This document shows positions 1-6,105 of a stretch of DNA of 6,592 nt, one piece after another. The DNA is from Actinomycetota bacterium (lineage in GTDB: Bacteria; Actinomycetota; Humimicrobiia; Humimicrobiales; Humimicrobiaceae): contig JAMDDL010000017.1 of NCBI GenBank assembly GCA_023488645.1, positions 1-6,592 of the forward strand, in the 5' to 3' direction. Position 1 is the first letter of the stretch. Each line of letters opens with the position of its first letter. The notes below the pieces were generated by a model that was not told the DNA's origin, did not search any database, and saw nothing but the letters and a program-made list of their open reading frames with translations. The translations under genes were made by a program, and so were the position numbers.

Positions 1-235
1 CTAATACTATAGCTTCCGATTTGGGCACCAGATTAAGATAAGGCGTAAGCTCATCATTTATACCGCATGTATTTGTCCTGGCACAAAGGTGGGCACATCC
101 ACGGCACGGACTAAATTGCAGCATGCTGAGGTTAACAAAAACAGTATCTTTACCGCTTTTTTCAAGCAATGCTTTTATCATCCTGTCAGTATTACCCCCC
201 AAAATGGGGCTGCCGCTTACTCCTGTAATTGCCAC
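1..235 (-). CDS. NAD(P)H-dependent FMN reductase / iron-sulfur flavoprotein family, 5' part
   Basis: This gene runs off the left edge; 78 codons are visible. The N-terminus reads VAITGVSGSPILGGNTDRM, the flavodoxin-like fold signature in which the SGSP...GGNT loop (residues 7-16) binds the FMN phosphate. After the second strand comes PCRGCAHLC and then a fourth cysteine: C44, C47, C51 and C57, spacing C-x2-C-x3-C-x5-C, followed by G-I-N-D-E. Such a cluster in this position is known from iron-sulfur flavoproteins of anaerobes, where it binds a 4Fe-4S cluster and passes electrons to FMN. The spacing here has one extra residue relative to the classical C-x2-C-x2-C motif, so cluster binding is inferred. 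The GTG start at 235 was chosen because a perfect AGGAGG lies 7 nt upstream. An in-frame ATG at 253 lies upstream of that ribosome binding site and has none of its own. GC content is about 43 percent by hand count, higher than the genes to its right. It is transcribed away from the rest of the window. The electron donor and acceptor cannot be told. Confidence 0.85.
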   Translation of the reverse strand, partial: MAITGVSGSPILGGNTDRMIKALLEKSGKDTVFVNLSMLQFSPCRGCAHLCARTNTCGINDELTPYLNLVPKSEAIVL

Positions 236-242
236 TATATGT

Positions 243-248
243 CCTCCT
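243..248 (-). promoter_or_regulatory. Ribosome binding site of the flavoprotein gene
   Basis: The minus strand reads AGGAGG here, a perfect anti-Shine-Dalgarno match, 7 nt before the GTG at 235-233. It decides the start in favour of GTG over the in-frame ATG at 253-251. It is the only strong Shine-Dalgarno sequence before any gene in this window. Confidence 0.8.
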
Positions 249-339
249 ATCATGTTAATGTATTAATTTGTGTTAACAATAAGTTTAAATAAATTGTTGC
301 AATAATTATATAAAAAGTTTAAGCAATATTTAAATTTAA

Positions 340-615
340 TTTGATATAAATTTTAAAAGAGCAGGTGAAGATGCTGCTAATCAAAGGCATGCTTATCTAA
401 GTAATTTTTCCGCAATTTTTATAAAACAAATTAGTGAACTATATTTGATTCAGACCGGGAGATTGAAAGCAAAATATCCAATATCTTTTGCTGATGTAAT
501 GATAGCAGCACATGCAATATTGGAAGATGCGACATCGGTTCATAAAGACCCCGAATTTCTATCGTTGGAAAAAGAAATAAGGCTACAAATGCTGCCCTTT
601 AAATTAAGCCACTAA
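340..615 (+). pseudogene. PIN-domain (VapC-like) toxin remnant, C-terminal half only
   Basis: An open frame from just after a stop at 337-339 to the TAA at 613-615 encodes 91 residues but has no ATG or GTG near its beginning; the first ATG lies inside a conserved motif. The C-terminal part reads LKAKYPISFADVMIAAHAI and then VHKDPEFLSLEKEI, ending in LPFK. This is the second half of a PIN-domain ribonuclease: the ISFAD aspartate and the HKDPEF aspartate match conserved acidic metal-binding positions of VapC toxins. The first 40-45 residues expected for the family, including the N-terminal catalytic aspartate, are absent; the DNA upstream is AT-rich and does not encode them in any frame I could read. 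No VapB-like antitoxin gene is next to it. I read it as an inactivated toxin-antitoxin relic. A functional product starting at TTG or by frameshift is unlikely because the first catalytic residue would be missing. Confidence 0.75.
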
Positions 616-642
616 TTAAGTATTTAGTTACTAATCTAAACA

Positions 643-685
643 AAAAACCAAAAAGTGTAAAAATACAAATAATAACTTGGTTTTT
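643..685 (+). terminator. Possible weak terminator or inverted repeat after the PIN remnant
   Basis: AAAAACCAA at 643-651 is the exact reverse complement of TTGGTTTTT at 677-685, with 25 nt between them. The right arm ends in five T, so a transcript coming from the PIN remnant, 28 nt upstream, could fold and stop here. The long loop and only two G-C pairs make it weak, and chance is possible in DNA this AT-rich. Confidence 0.3.
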
Positions 686-781
686 AATAAAAATTCAGGT
701 TAAATAAAAATATTATTAAATATGCTTTTTTCAAATACATTCAAAATGAGGCAATAGGGTATAGTATAGATAGGATATATT

Positions 782-819
782 AAAACTATTTTAAAATATA
801 GTAATATTAAAATAGTTTT
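782..819 (+). promoter_or_regulatory. Perfect 16-bp stem-loop in the leader of the ATPase gene
   Basis: Positions 782-797 (AAAACTATTTTAAAAT) pair perfectly with 804-819, leaving a 6-nt loop, ATAGTA, at 798-803. The right arm ends in a run of T at 816-820. The hairpin ends 15 nt before the AGGA ribosome binding site at 835-838 and 29 nt before the ATG. It could be a terminator of upstream transcription, an attenuator of the ATPase, an RNA-stability element or, as DNA, a protein-binding palindrome. Only one G-C pair is present, so RNA stability comes from length. The perfect length is unlikely to be pure chance even in AT-rich DNA; the function is inference. Confidence 0.55.
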
Positions 820-834
820 TATATTAAAGGAAAT

Positions 835-838
835 AGGA
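835..838 (+). promoter_or_regulatory. Ribosome binding site of the P-type ATPase gene
   Basis: AGGA lies 10 nt before the ATG at 849. A second purine run, AAAGG at 826-830, is too far upstream to serve this start. The match is moderate but supports the chosen ATG. Confidence 0.5.
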
Positions 839-848
839 AAAACACAAA

Positions 849-3290
849 ATGGCAGAAATAAATGATAAAAAAATTGATTATCAGAAGATTAAAATAGAAG
901 AATTAACCAGGCAAATAAAAGCAGATGTTAAAAATGGATTATCAACATCTGAAGCGGCTCAAAGACTTAAAGTTTATGGTTATAATGAAGTGCCTGAGAA
1001 AAAAGCAAATCCTTATTTAATTTTTTTGAAGAAATTTTGGGGATTAACTGCATGGATGCTGGAAGCTGTTGTAATACTTTCAGTTATTCTTAAAAAAATG
1101 CTAGATATGTATATTATTTTAGCATTACTGTTTTTAAATGCAATTCTTGGTTTTTTCCAGGAGCAGCGTGCTTCAAAGGCTGTTGAAACACTTAAACAGA
1201 AACTAAGAATAAATGCCAGAACTTTAAGAGATGGAGAATGGGAGATGATTCCTGCACGTGAACTTGTACCTGGAGATATTGTAAGAATTAGAGCCGGAGA
1301 TTTTGTTCCTGCAGATTTAAAACTTATTGAAGGTCAGCTGGAAGTTGACCAGTCATCACTTACAGGTGAATCCATGACAGTTACAAAAGAAAAATCTGAT
1401 ATGTTGTTTTCTGGTTCAATAGTAAAATCTGGTGAATCAAATGCTATTGTTGTACTTACGGGTGATAAAACGTATTTTGGAAAAACTACAGAACTTGTTC
1501 AGGTTGCAAAACCAAAACTTCACACTGATGAGGTTATATCGCAGGTTGTCAGGTGGCTTTTAATAATTGTCGGAATTGCACTGGCAACTGCTTTTATAGT
1601 TGCTGTATTTTTAAAAATCAACTTGCTTGATGTTGTTTCACTTGCACTTATTTTACTAGCTTCTTCAATACCTGTTGCACTGCCTGCAATGTTTACAATA
1701 AGCATGGCTATAGGATCAATGGAGCTTGTAAAGCGTGGCGTACTGGTAACAAGGCTGAGTGCATCTGAAGATGCTGCAACAATGGATACACTTTGTTCTG
1801 ATAAGACAGGCACTATAACTATGAATAAATTATCGGTGGCAGGTGTCATTCCGATGGATGAGATGGACGGAACGGGTGGAATAGATGAAAATTCTGTTTT
1901 ACTTTACGGCGCATTAGCTTCACAGGAAGCCAATAATGACCCTATAGATCTTGCTTTTATTAACTCTGTTTTGGAACGTAAAATATCACTTTCTGACTTT
2001 ACACAAAAATCCTTTACTCCTTTTGATCCTAAAACAAGAAGAACAGAAGCTGTAATAGAAAAGGATGGCAAAACTTTCAGGGTAGTTAAAGGAGCTGTAC
2101 AAATAATAGCGGATCTTGTTGGTATGGATTTTAATTTATTAAGTGAAAAAACAAATGAATTCGCCTCCAAAGGATACAGGACACTTGCTGTAGCAATTGG
2201 AGATGATAAAACTCTTAAAATTGCCGGGCTTGTTGCTTTTTATGATTTACCAAGATCGGATGCAAAAAAGTTAATTGAAGAGCTAAAATCACTTGGAATA
2301 TCAGTAAAAATGCTTACAGGTGATGCACTCCCGATAGCCAGAGAAACTGCAAGACAAGTTGGACTTTCAGACGCAATCACATCTGCATCCGAGTTTGAAA
2401 AGGCGATAAAAGAAAAGCCGGATGAAGCATCTGAAATAGCCTGGGAAAGTGATGGCTTTGCAGAAATCTATCCCGAGGATAAATACCTGATAGTTAAAAG
2501 TTTACAAAAGAAAAATCATATTGTTGGAATGACTGGAGATGGTGTTAATGATGCCCCATCTCTTAAGCAGGCAGAAGTTGGAATAGCCGTCAGTAATGCA
2601 ACAGACGTTGCAAAAGGAGCGGCAAGTGTTGTTTTAACTGGAGAAGGATTGTCAAACATAGTCGATCTTGTCAAGGTTGGAAGGATGATATATCAAAGGA
2701 TTTTGACCTGGATATTTAATAAAATTGTTAAAACTTTTCAGATAGTTGTTTTTATTGTTACCGCATTTTTATTAACAGGGAGATTTATAGTTTCAGCTTT
2801 CGATGTTGTACTATTATTGTTTCTTATAGATTTTGTCACACTATCAATATCATCAGATAATGCAAGATGGTCCAAAACTCCAAATACATGGAATATATCC
2901 GGACTTGTTAAATCTTCTATTATACTTGGAATATTAGTAGTGCTTGAATCTCTTGCAACTCTATATGTAGGACTTGGTCCGCTTGGTATTTCGAAAGATA
3001 ATGAGCTTTTGAAATCTTTCTCATTTAGCATACTTTTTTATTTTGGAATGTTTACAGTTTTTGTTGTAAGAGAAAGAGGCCACTTCTGGAATTCATTACC
3101 AGGTAAAACTCTTCTTATTATAACCATTGCGGACATGATTATTGTAGCATTTTTATTAACTTTTGGATTTCCTGGCCTTACCCCAATTCCGGTAACACAC
3201 ACCCTGACTGTAATAGGGATGGCAGCATTTTTCTCATTTTTTGTGAATGATTTTGTAAAATATATTTTGTTAAGGCCCAAACAGTCATGA
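849..3290 (+). CDS. Plasma-membrane H+-ATPase-type P-type ATPase (type IIIA)
   Basis: A complete 813-residue cation pump that couples ATP hydrolysis to ion export across the cytoplasmic membrane; protons are the likely substrate by family. In order: a cation-ATPase N-terminal domain (about 10-60); helices M1-M2 (about 60-106); the actuator domain with dephosphorylation motif TGES (172-175); M3-M4 with the type IIIA-like PVALP (275-279); phosphorylation motif DKTGT with D318 as the phosphorylated aspartate; KGA in the nucleotide-binding domain (414-416); MLTGD (488-492); the hinge TGDGVNDAP (562-570); and six further helices M5-M10 (about 618-808). An aspartate in M6, D661 in LIDFV, aligns with the proton-binding aspartate of plant and fungal pumps. 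The protein ends a few residues after M10, so the C-terminal autoinhibitory domain of the eukaryotic enzymes is absent, as is usual in prokaryotes. ATG is supported by AGGA 10 nt upstream. The leader carries a strong hairpin. All catalytic motifs are intact. Substrate choice cannot be proved from sequence. Confidence 0.96.
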   Translation: MAEINDKKIDYQKIKIEELTRQIKADVKNGLSTSEAAQRLKVYGYNEVPEKKANPYLIFLKKFWGLTAWMLEAVVILSVILKKMLDMYIILALLFLNAILGFFQEQRASKAVETLKQKLRINARTLRDGEWEMIPARELVPGDIVRIRAGDFVPADLKLIEGQLEVDQSSLTGESMTVTKEKSDMLFSGSIVKSGESNAIVVLTGDKTYFGKTTELVQVAKPKLHTDEVISQVVRWLLIIVGIALATAFIVAVFLKINLLDVVSLALILLASSIPVALPAMFTISMAIGSMELVKRGVLVTRLSASEDAATMDTLCSDKTGTITMNKLSVAGVIPMDEMDGTGGIDENSVLLYGALASQEANNDPIDLAFINSVLERKISLSDFTQKSFTPFDPKTRRTEAVIEKDGKTFRVVKGAVQIIADLVGMDFNLLSEKTNEFASKGYRTLAVAIGDDKTLKIAGLVAFYDLPRSDAKKLIEELKSLGISVKMLTGDALPIARETARQVGLSDAITSASEFEKAIKEKPDEASEIAWESDGFAEIYPEDKYLIVKSLQKKNHIVGMTGDGVNDAPSLKQAEVGIAVSNATDVAKGAASVVLTGEGLSNIVDLVKVGRMIYQRILTWIFNKIVKTFQIVVFIVTAFLLTGRFIVSAFDVVLLLFLIDFVTLSISSDNARWSKTPNTWNISGLVKSSIILGILVVLESLATLYVGLGPLGISKDNELLKSFSFSILFYFGMFTVFVVRERGHFWNSLPGKTLLIITIADMIIVAFLLTFGFPGLTPIPVTHTLTVIGMAAFFSFFVNDFVKYILLRPKQS

Positions 3291-3385
3291 AAAAACTATA
3301 TCCATTTTTAACTTAGTTGATATAATTTTTTTTATTATAATTTATATTTAAATTTAATTATTACAAATAAAACCTGGTAATTTAA

Positions 3386-4006
3386 ATGCATAAAATAAAT
3401 TTAAGCATAAAAAATTATCGGGAAATTCAAAGGAAAAGCCTTGAGCTTGCTTTAGCTTATAATGAGACACTTGAAGGATGGTCAGCTGCCCTTGATTTAA
3501 GAGACAGGGAGACGGAAGGTCATACTTTGCGTGTAACAGAAATGGCTGTAACGCTGGGCAGAAAATTTAACTTAAATGATGAGGAACTGGTGGAAATAAG
3601 AAGAGGCTCATTACTTCATGATATAGGTAAAATAGGAATACCTGATAATATTTTATTAAAACCTGGGCCACTTTCAGAAGAAGAATGGAAAATAATGAAA
3701 ACCCATCCTCAAATTGCTTACAGGCTTTTATCTCCCATCAGATATCTTAAAAATTCTCTTGATATTCCTCATTATCATCATGAAAAATGGGATGGCTCAG
3801 GCTATCCTTATGGTTTAAAAGAAAAAGAAATTCCGCTTGCAGCACGAATTTTCTCAATTGCGGATGTATATGATGCTATTACTTCTGACAGACCTTATCG
3901 AAAAAAGATGCAAGCAAAAGAAGCACTGGATTATATTAAAAGCCAGTCCGGCAGTCATTTTGATCCTGAAGTTGTAAATAAATTTATTGAGTTGTTAAAT
4001 ACCTGA
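3386..4006 (+). CDS. Stand-alone HD-GYP domain phosphodiesterase
   Basis: A 206-residue protein that is almost wholly an HD-GYP domain, a class that hydrolyses cyclic di-GMP (some members act on other cyclic dinucleotides). Metal ligands and signature residues are all visible: H46 in EGHTLRV, H78-D79 in HDIGKIGIPD, H107 in KTHPQ, H131-H132 and GYP in HHEKWDGSGYP, and D160 in IADVYDAITSDRPYR. The first 35 residues form a short polar helix ending in EGWSAALDLRDRETEGH, the usual linker between an upstream sensor (GAF, PAS or receiver) and the HD-GYP core. No such sensor is present, and an in-frame TAA sits directly before the ATG, so the protein cannot be extended. No Shine-Dalgarno sequence is evident. 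It follows the ATPase by 95 nt on the same strand with no clear terminator between, so co-transcription is possible but unproven. It is probably cytoplasmic, and activity would depend on partner proteins or expression level. The active site appears intact. Confidence 0.95.
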   Translation: MHKINLSIKNYREIQRKSLELALAYNETLEGWSAALDLRDRETEGHTLRVTEMAVTLGRKFNLNDEELVEIRRGSLLHDIGKIGIPDNILLKPGPLSEEEWKIMKTHPQIAYRLLSPIRYLKNSLDIPHYHHEKWDGSGYPYGLKEKEIPLAARIFSIADVYDAITSDRPYRKKMQAKEALDYIKSQSGSHFDPEVVNKFIELLNT

Positions 4007-4144
4007 AAAGTTTTTTAATTGATTTAAATAAAATATTTTAACTGAATTTTCATGATGTTTTAATCATATTGTGTGATTATATATTATAGAAAAATTTGTA
4101 AAAAATTAATAAGCAATAACTGAAATCCATCAGATGTAAAATAA

Positions 4145-4705
4145 ATGAAAAATAAAAAAAGTTTTGTAATTATTATTATATTTCTAATTATAATAACAGG
4201 ATTTTTATTTGAGGGTTGCAAGAAGGCAGTAGCTAATAAAACAACAATAACAATGTTAACTTCTACTACGAAATCAATATCTGAAACAGCTGTAAATTCA
4301 ATTACCACTACTACTGAAAATGTTTTTAATATTGGTGATAATATTAATTTTAATGGAACAATTATTACTGTTACAAAATTTACAAAATCAAATATTGGAT
4401 ATTTATCCAACCCAAAAGAAGGAATGGAGTATGTAATTGTTTATATTACAATTAAAAATAGTACAAATGGTGATGTTTATTACGAGCCGCATGATTTTAA
4501 AATGCAAGATAGTAAAGGGCAGATAACTCAGCCCAATCTGGAATCAACTTTAAGCAGCGGCAAACTAAATCCTGATGATGAAGTAAAGGGGAAGATTGTT
4601 TTTGAAGAACCAAAAAATGACCCTAAGCTGACTTTACTATACCAGCCCTATATTCCTGGTTTGAAAGAATATTATAGTAAGTTTGCAAAAATTATAATTA
4701 AATGA
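4145..4705 (+). CDS. Secreted or lipid-anchored DUF4352-like protein
   Basis: A 186-residue protein. The N-terminus is MKNKK, a long Ile/Phe-rich hydrophobic segment (7-22), then FEGC with C25, which suggests a lipoprotein signal. The lipobox is poor (Phe at -3, Glu at -2), so it could instead be a plain membrane anchor. Residues 26-60 form a Thr/Ser-rich linker. From about 61 to 160 the pattern fits DUF4352, an immunoglobulin-like beta-sandwich common in Gram-positive lipoproteins: FNIGDNINFNGTIITV, then EGMEYVIVYITIKNST (from about residue 92), then a short DFKMQDSKG stretch and GKLNPDDEVKGKIVFE (139-154). Such domains are thought to act in protein-protein contacts outside the membrane; no enzyme residues are seen. 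No good ribosome binding site precedes the ATG. A tatA remnant overlaps its last bases. The specific role is unknown. Confidence 0.8.
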   Translation: MKNKKSFVIIIIFLIIITGFLFEGCKKAVANKTTITMLTSTTKSISETAVNSITTTTENVFNIGDNINFNGTIITVTKFTKSNIGYLSNPKEGMEYVIVYITIKNSTNGDVYYEPHDFKMQDSKGQITQPNLESTLSSGKLNPDDEVKGKIVFEEPKNDPKLTLLYQPYIPGLKEYYSKFAKIIIK

Positions 4706-4886
4706 TTATTTGATTATAATTTTTGGACCAGGCAAGTTGCCTGAAATTGGAAAAACATCGGGTAAAACTGTAAAAGGTTTTAGAGATAGCATGAATAATG
4801 TAACAAATGAAGTAAGGGAGGAAATAAGTCAGATAAAAGATTCTATTAGCAATTCCGAAAATAATAAAAATAATAAGATTATGTAG
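4698..4886 (+). pseudogene. tatA: Truncated tatA-like (Tat translocase) remnant
   Basis: The frame opens after a TAA at 4695-4697 and runs to the TAG at 4884-4886, overlapping the end of the lipoprotein gene by 8 nt. It reads LIIIIFGPGKLPEIGKTSGK, then TVKGFRDSMNNVTNEV and a polar Glu/Lys/Asn-rich tail. FGPGKLPEIGK is the hallmark hinge between the membrane helix and the amphipathic helix of TatA, the pore-forming subunit that exports folded proteins with twin-arginine signals. Only about six hydrophobic residues remain of the usual helix of roughly 15, and there is no ATG; a TTG at 4710 has no ribosome binding site and would give an unusable anchor. I therefore read it as a decayed or recombined copy. 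A second, intact tatA would be expected elsewhere if the pathway works. Confidence 0.7.
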
Positions 4887-5004
4887 GATTATAAATACGG
4901 GATAAGGAAGTTTTTTAAATAAAAGAAAATAAATTTTGTTTAATTTTAATATTTACTTATATTTTATATTATTTTTTTATTAAAGTATTGTTATATTATT
5001 GTAT

Positions 5005-5010
5005 TATAAT
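5005..5010 (+). promoter_or_regulatory. Possible -10 box of the Ig-domain protein gene
   Basis: A perfect TATAAT lies 9 nt before the ATG at 5020, so transcription would begin within a few bases of the start codon, giving a nearly leaderless mRNA. This fits the lack of a ribosome binding site. No TTGACA-like -35 is found at the right distance, and TATAAT is frequent by chance in such AT-rich DNA. Confidence 0.25.
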
Positions 5011-5019
5011 ATTATTAAA

Positions 5020-5799
5020 ATGAATAGAGATTATAATAAATATTCTAGTTTTTTCGATAGATTTCCTTTTATAATAGTTGCAGTAATATTTGTTATAGCA
5101 ATAATATTTGTATTGATATTTAAAGCAAAATTTACAGTTTTATTATCTTCTTCTAGCTCTACTAACACAACTACCCGGCAACAAACACAAAATACTTTGT
5201 CCCAGACTCAGCAGTATCCAATATATATTTCATCTCCTGTAAATGAACAGGCTTTTGATTTTTCCAGTAAAAAAGAAGCTGTTCCGATTAAAGTTGATTT
5301 AAAGAAAGATATTACAGATACAAATTACAAATTAGAGATCCTTGTTATAACTAATGGACAAATAATCAGGATATTTGATTCAGTACCTTATAAATATGAT
5401 TGGACTCCAGAGCAAGCGGGAGAGTATGAGATTGTGGCAAATCTTGTTGATGTAAATAATAATGTAATTTCAAGTTCAAATACGGTCAAATTTTCTGTAA
5501 AATATGACACTGGAATTACTTCAACAACTGTTGATCATTCTGTTAGTATAAATCTTCAAATTTATGAAGGACCTGTTTATGTACCAGATAATGGTATTTA
5601 TTACTATAGGGTTGAAGCAATAGTAAATGGCGATCCTTTACCAACAGTTGTGTTTAGTAAAGACGATAGTCATGGAGCCTGGGGTCCAAAAATAGCACAG
5701 GTAAATCTTCGTAAAGGTGAATTTTACAATCTGGAGGCAACAGCTTCAAATTCTTATGATAGTCAGACTGCAACAATTATGCTTATTGCCCCAAAATAA
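5020..5799 (+). CDS. Membrane-anchored protein with two Ig-like domains
   Basis: A 259-residue protein from the ATG at 5020; the frame also permits a TTG at 4999 (7 residues longer), which I judge less likely. A short charged cytoplasmic tail (1-14) is followed by one membrane helix (about 15-34, FPFIIVAVIFVIAIIFVLIF). Then comes a Ser/Thr/Gln-rich linker (about 40-66, with a run of five Ser and TNTTT) that should hold the rest away from the membrane. Residues 68-163 fit a bacterial Ig-like domain of the Big_7 kind: YISSPVN at the start, PYKYDWTPEQAGEYEIVANL, and a final KFSV strand. Residues 174-259 form a second Ig-like domain resembling the I-set pattern, with GDPLPTVVFSKDD at 204-216 and a final YNLEATASNS strand pair. 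There are no cysteines and no catalytic motif. Such proteins usually serve as surface adhesion or scaffold modules; the exact role is unknown. No Shine-Dalgarno sequence precedes the start. Confidence 0.85.
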   Translation: MNRDYNKYSSFFDRFPFIIVAVIFVIAIIFVLIFKAKFTVLLSSSSSTNTTTRQQTQNTLSQTQQYPIYISSPVNEQAFDFSSKKEAVPIKVDLKKDITDTNYKLEILVITNGQIIRIFDSVPYKYDWTPEQAGEYEIVANLVDVNNNVISSSNTVKFSVKYDTGITSTTVDHSVSINLQIYEGPVYVPDNGIYYYRVEAIVNGDPLPTVVFSKDDSHGAWGPKIAQVNLRKGEFYNLEATASNSYDSQTATIMLIAPK

Positions 5800-5818
5800 A
5801 TAAATTGGCATATTTTTA

Positions 5819-5849
5819 AAATAAAATTTAAGTTTCTTAAAATTTATTT
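5819..5849 (+). terminator. Candidate hairpin terminator after the Ig-domain gene
   Basis: AAATAAAATTTAAG at 5819-5832 pairs with 5836-5849 around a 3-nt TTT loop, giving a 14-bp stem with one A-A mismatch. It starts 20 nt after the stop codon. It contains only one G-C pair and is followed by T-rich DNA, so it is weak by the usual rules but well placed to end the transcript. Confidence 0.4.
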
Positions 5850-5907
5850 AATTTCTTATTATAAATTGGATATAAAAAAAATTTAATGATGCAAAAAAGA
5901 ACTTCAA

Positions 5908-6054
5908 ATGGCAATTATGATATATCCTAAGTATAAAGATAAAGATGCTATTAATTCACTTGCCACATTTAAAACACTTATAGACCCTCAAATAAACATA
6001 TCAGCAGAATCTGAACTTGTTATAAACTTTAAGGATGGTAAAACATTTAGATAA
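5908..6054 (+). CDS. Possible small ORF, 48 residues, unknown function
   Basis: An ATG at 5908 opens a 48-codon frame ending with the TAA at 6052-6054. The product begins MAIMIYPKYKDKDAINSL and ends INFKDGKTFR. It is soluble-looking, mixed in charge, without a membrane segment or a motif I recognise. The residue mix looks more protein-like than the surrounding AT-rich DNA, and the frame continues upstream for five codons to a TGA, so it could also be the tail of a lost gene. No ribosome binding site is evident. It lies between the Ig-domain gene and the AAA ATPase promoter, in a stretch of about 300 nt (5800-6105) that otherwise holds only the hairpin and the promoter. Confidence 0.3.
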   Translation: MAIMIYPKYKDKDAINSLATFKTLIDPQINISAESELVINFKDGKTFR

Positions 6055-6064
6055 TTTTACAAAA

Positions 6065-6081
6065 TAGTATTGACAATACTA
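6065..6081. promoter_or_regulatory. 17-bp perfect palindrome (candidate operator) over the -35 box
   Basis: TAGTATTGACAATACTA consists of two 8-bp arms, TAGTATTG and CAATACTA, around a single central A. It contains the TTGACA -35 hexamer (6070-6075). A dimeric repressor bound here would block RNA polymerase from the AAA ATPase promoter. The palindrome is seen directly; the operator role is inferred. Confidence 0.5.
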
Positions 6082-6097
6082 AATTGTATATTATTAT
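6070..6097 (+). promoter_or_regulatory. Candidate sigma-70-type promoter of the AAA ATPase gene
   Basis: A consensus -35 TTGACA (6070-6075) is followed after 16 nt by TATTAT (6092-6097), a good -10. Transcription would start near 6103-6106, at or next to the ATG at 6106, so the mRNA would be leaderless or nearly so. This agrees with the absence of a ribosome binding site. The -35 lies inside the 17-bp palindrome. Confidence 0.5.
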
Positions 6098-6105
6098 TTC
6101 AAGTA

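Larger units (their letters stand above)
616..848. other. AT-rich intergenic region upstream of the P-type ATPase
   Basis: No coding frame that I can support lies between the PIN remnant and the ATPase. The region carries the inverted repeat at 643-685, the strong hairpin at 782-819 and the ATPase ribosome binding site. A promoter must lie here if the ATPase heads its own transcript. Possible -10 boxes such as TATAGT at 760-765 exist, with TTCAAA at 740-745 as a poor -35 at a short 14-nt spacing, so I do not assign one firmly. Confidence 0.5.

Noticed and set aside
89..292. Plus-strand open frame of 67 codons
   Set aside because: It lies opposite the flavoprotein gene, which has clear family motifs and a perfect ribosome binding site on the minus strand.
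1520..3280. Four minus-strand open frames inside the ATPase gene
   Set aside because: They are antisense to conserved ATPase motifs, have no recognisable domain and show Ser/Thr/Ile-rich shadow composition.
326..3359. A 16-nt direct repeat, ATATTTAAATTTAATT, at 326-341 and 3344-3359
   Set aside because: It is made only of A and T in very AT-rich gaps and has no structural context, so chance is a sufficient explanation.
4061..4079. Inverted repeat TAATCA-N7-TGATTA upstream of the DUF4352-like gene
   Set aside because: Six-bp arms with a 7-nt spacer are common by chance here, and no promoter element supports an operator.
4084..4410. Minus-strand open frame rich in Ile and Val
   Set aside because: It is the reverse image of the Ile/Thr-rich start of the DUF4352-like gene and has no family signature.
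4702..4712. ATG at 4702 as a frameshifted start for the tatA remnant
   Set aside because: It meets a stop after three codons. Even with a corrected frame the membrane helix would be too short.
4999..5019. TTG start extending the Ig-domain protein by 7 residues
   Set aside because: No ribosome binding site supports it, and an ATG follows at 5020 just before a normal cytoplasmic tail and membrane helix.
5886..5930. A 14-codon frame starting with two ATG codons
   Set aside because: It is too short, has no ribosome binding site and overlaps the better candidate at 5908.
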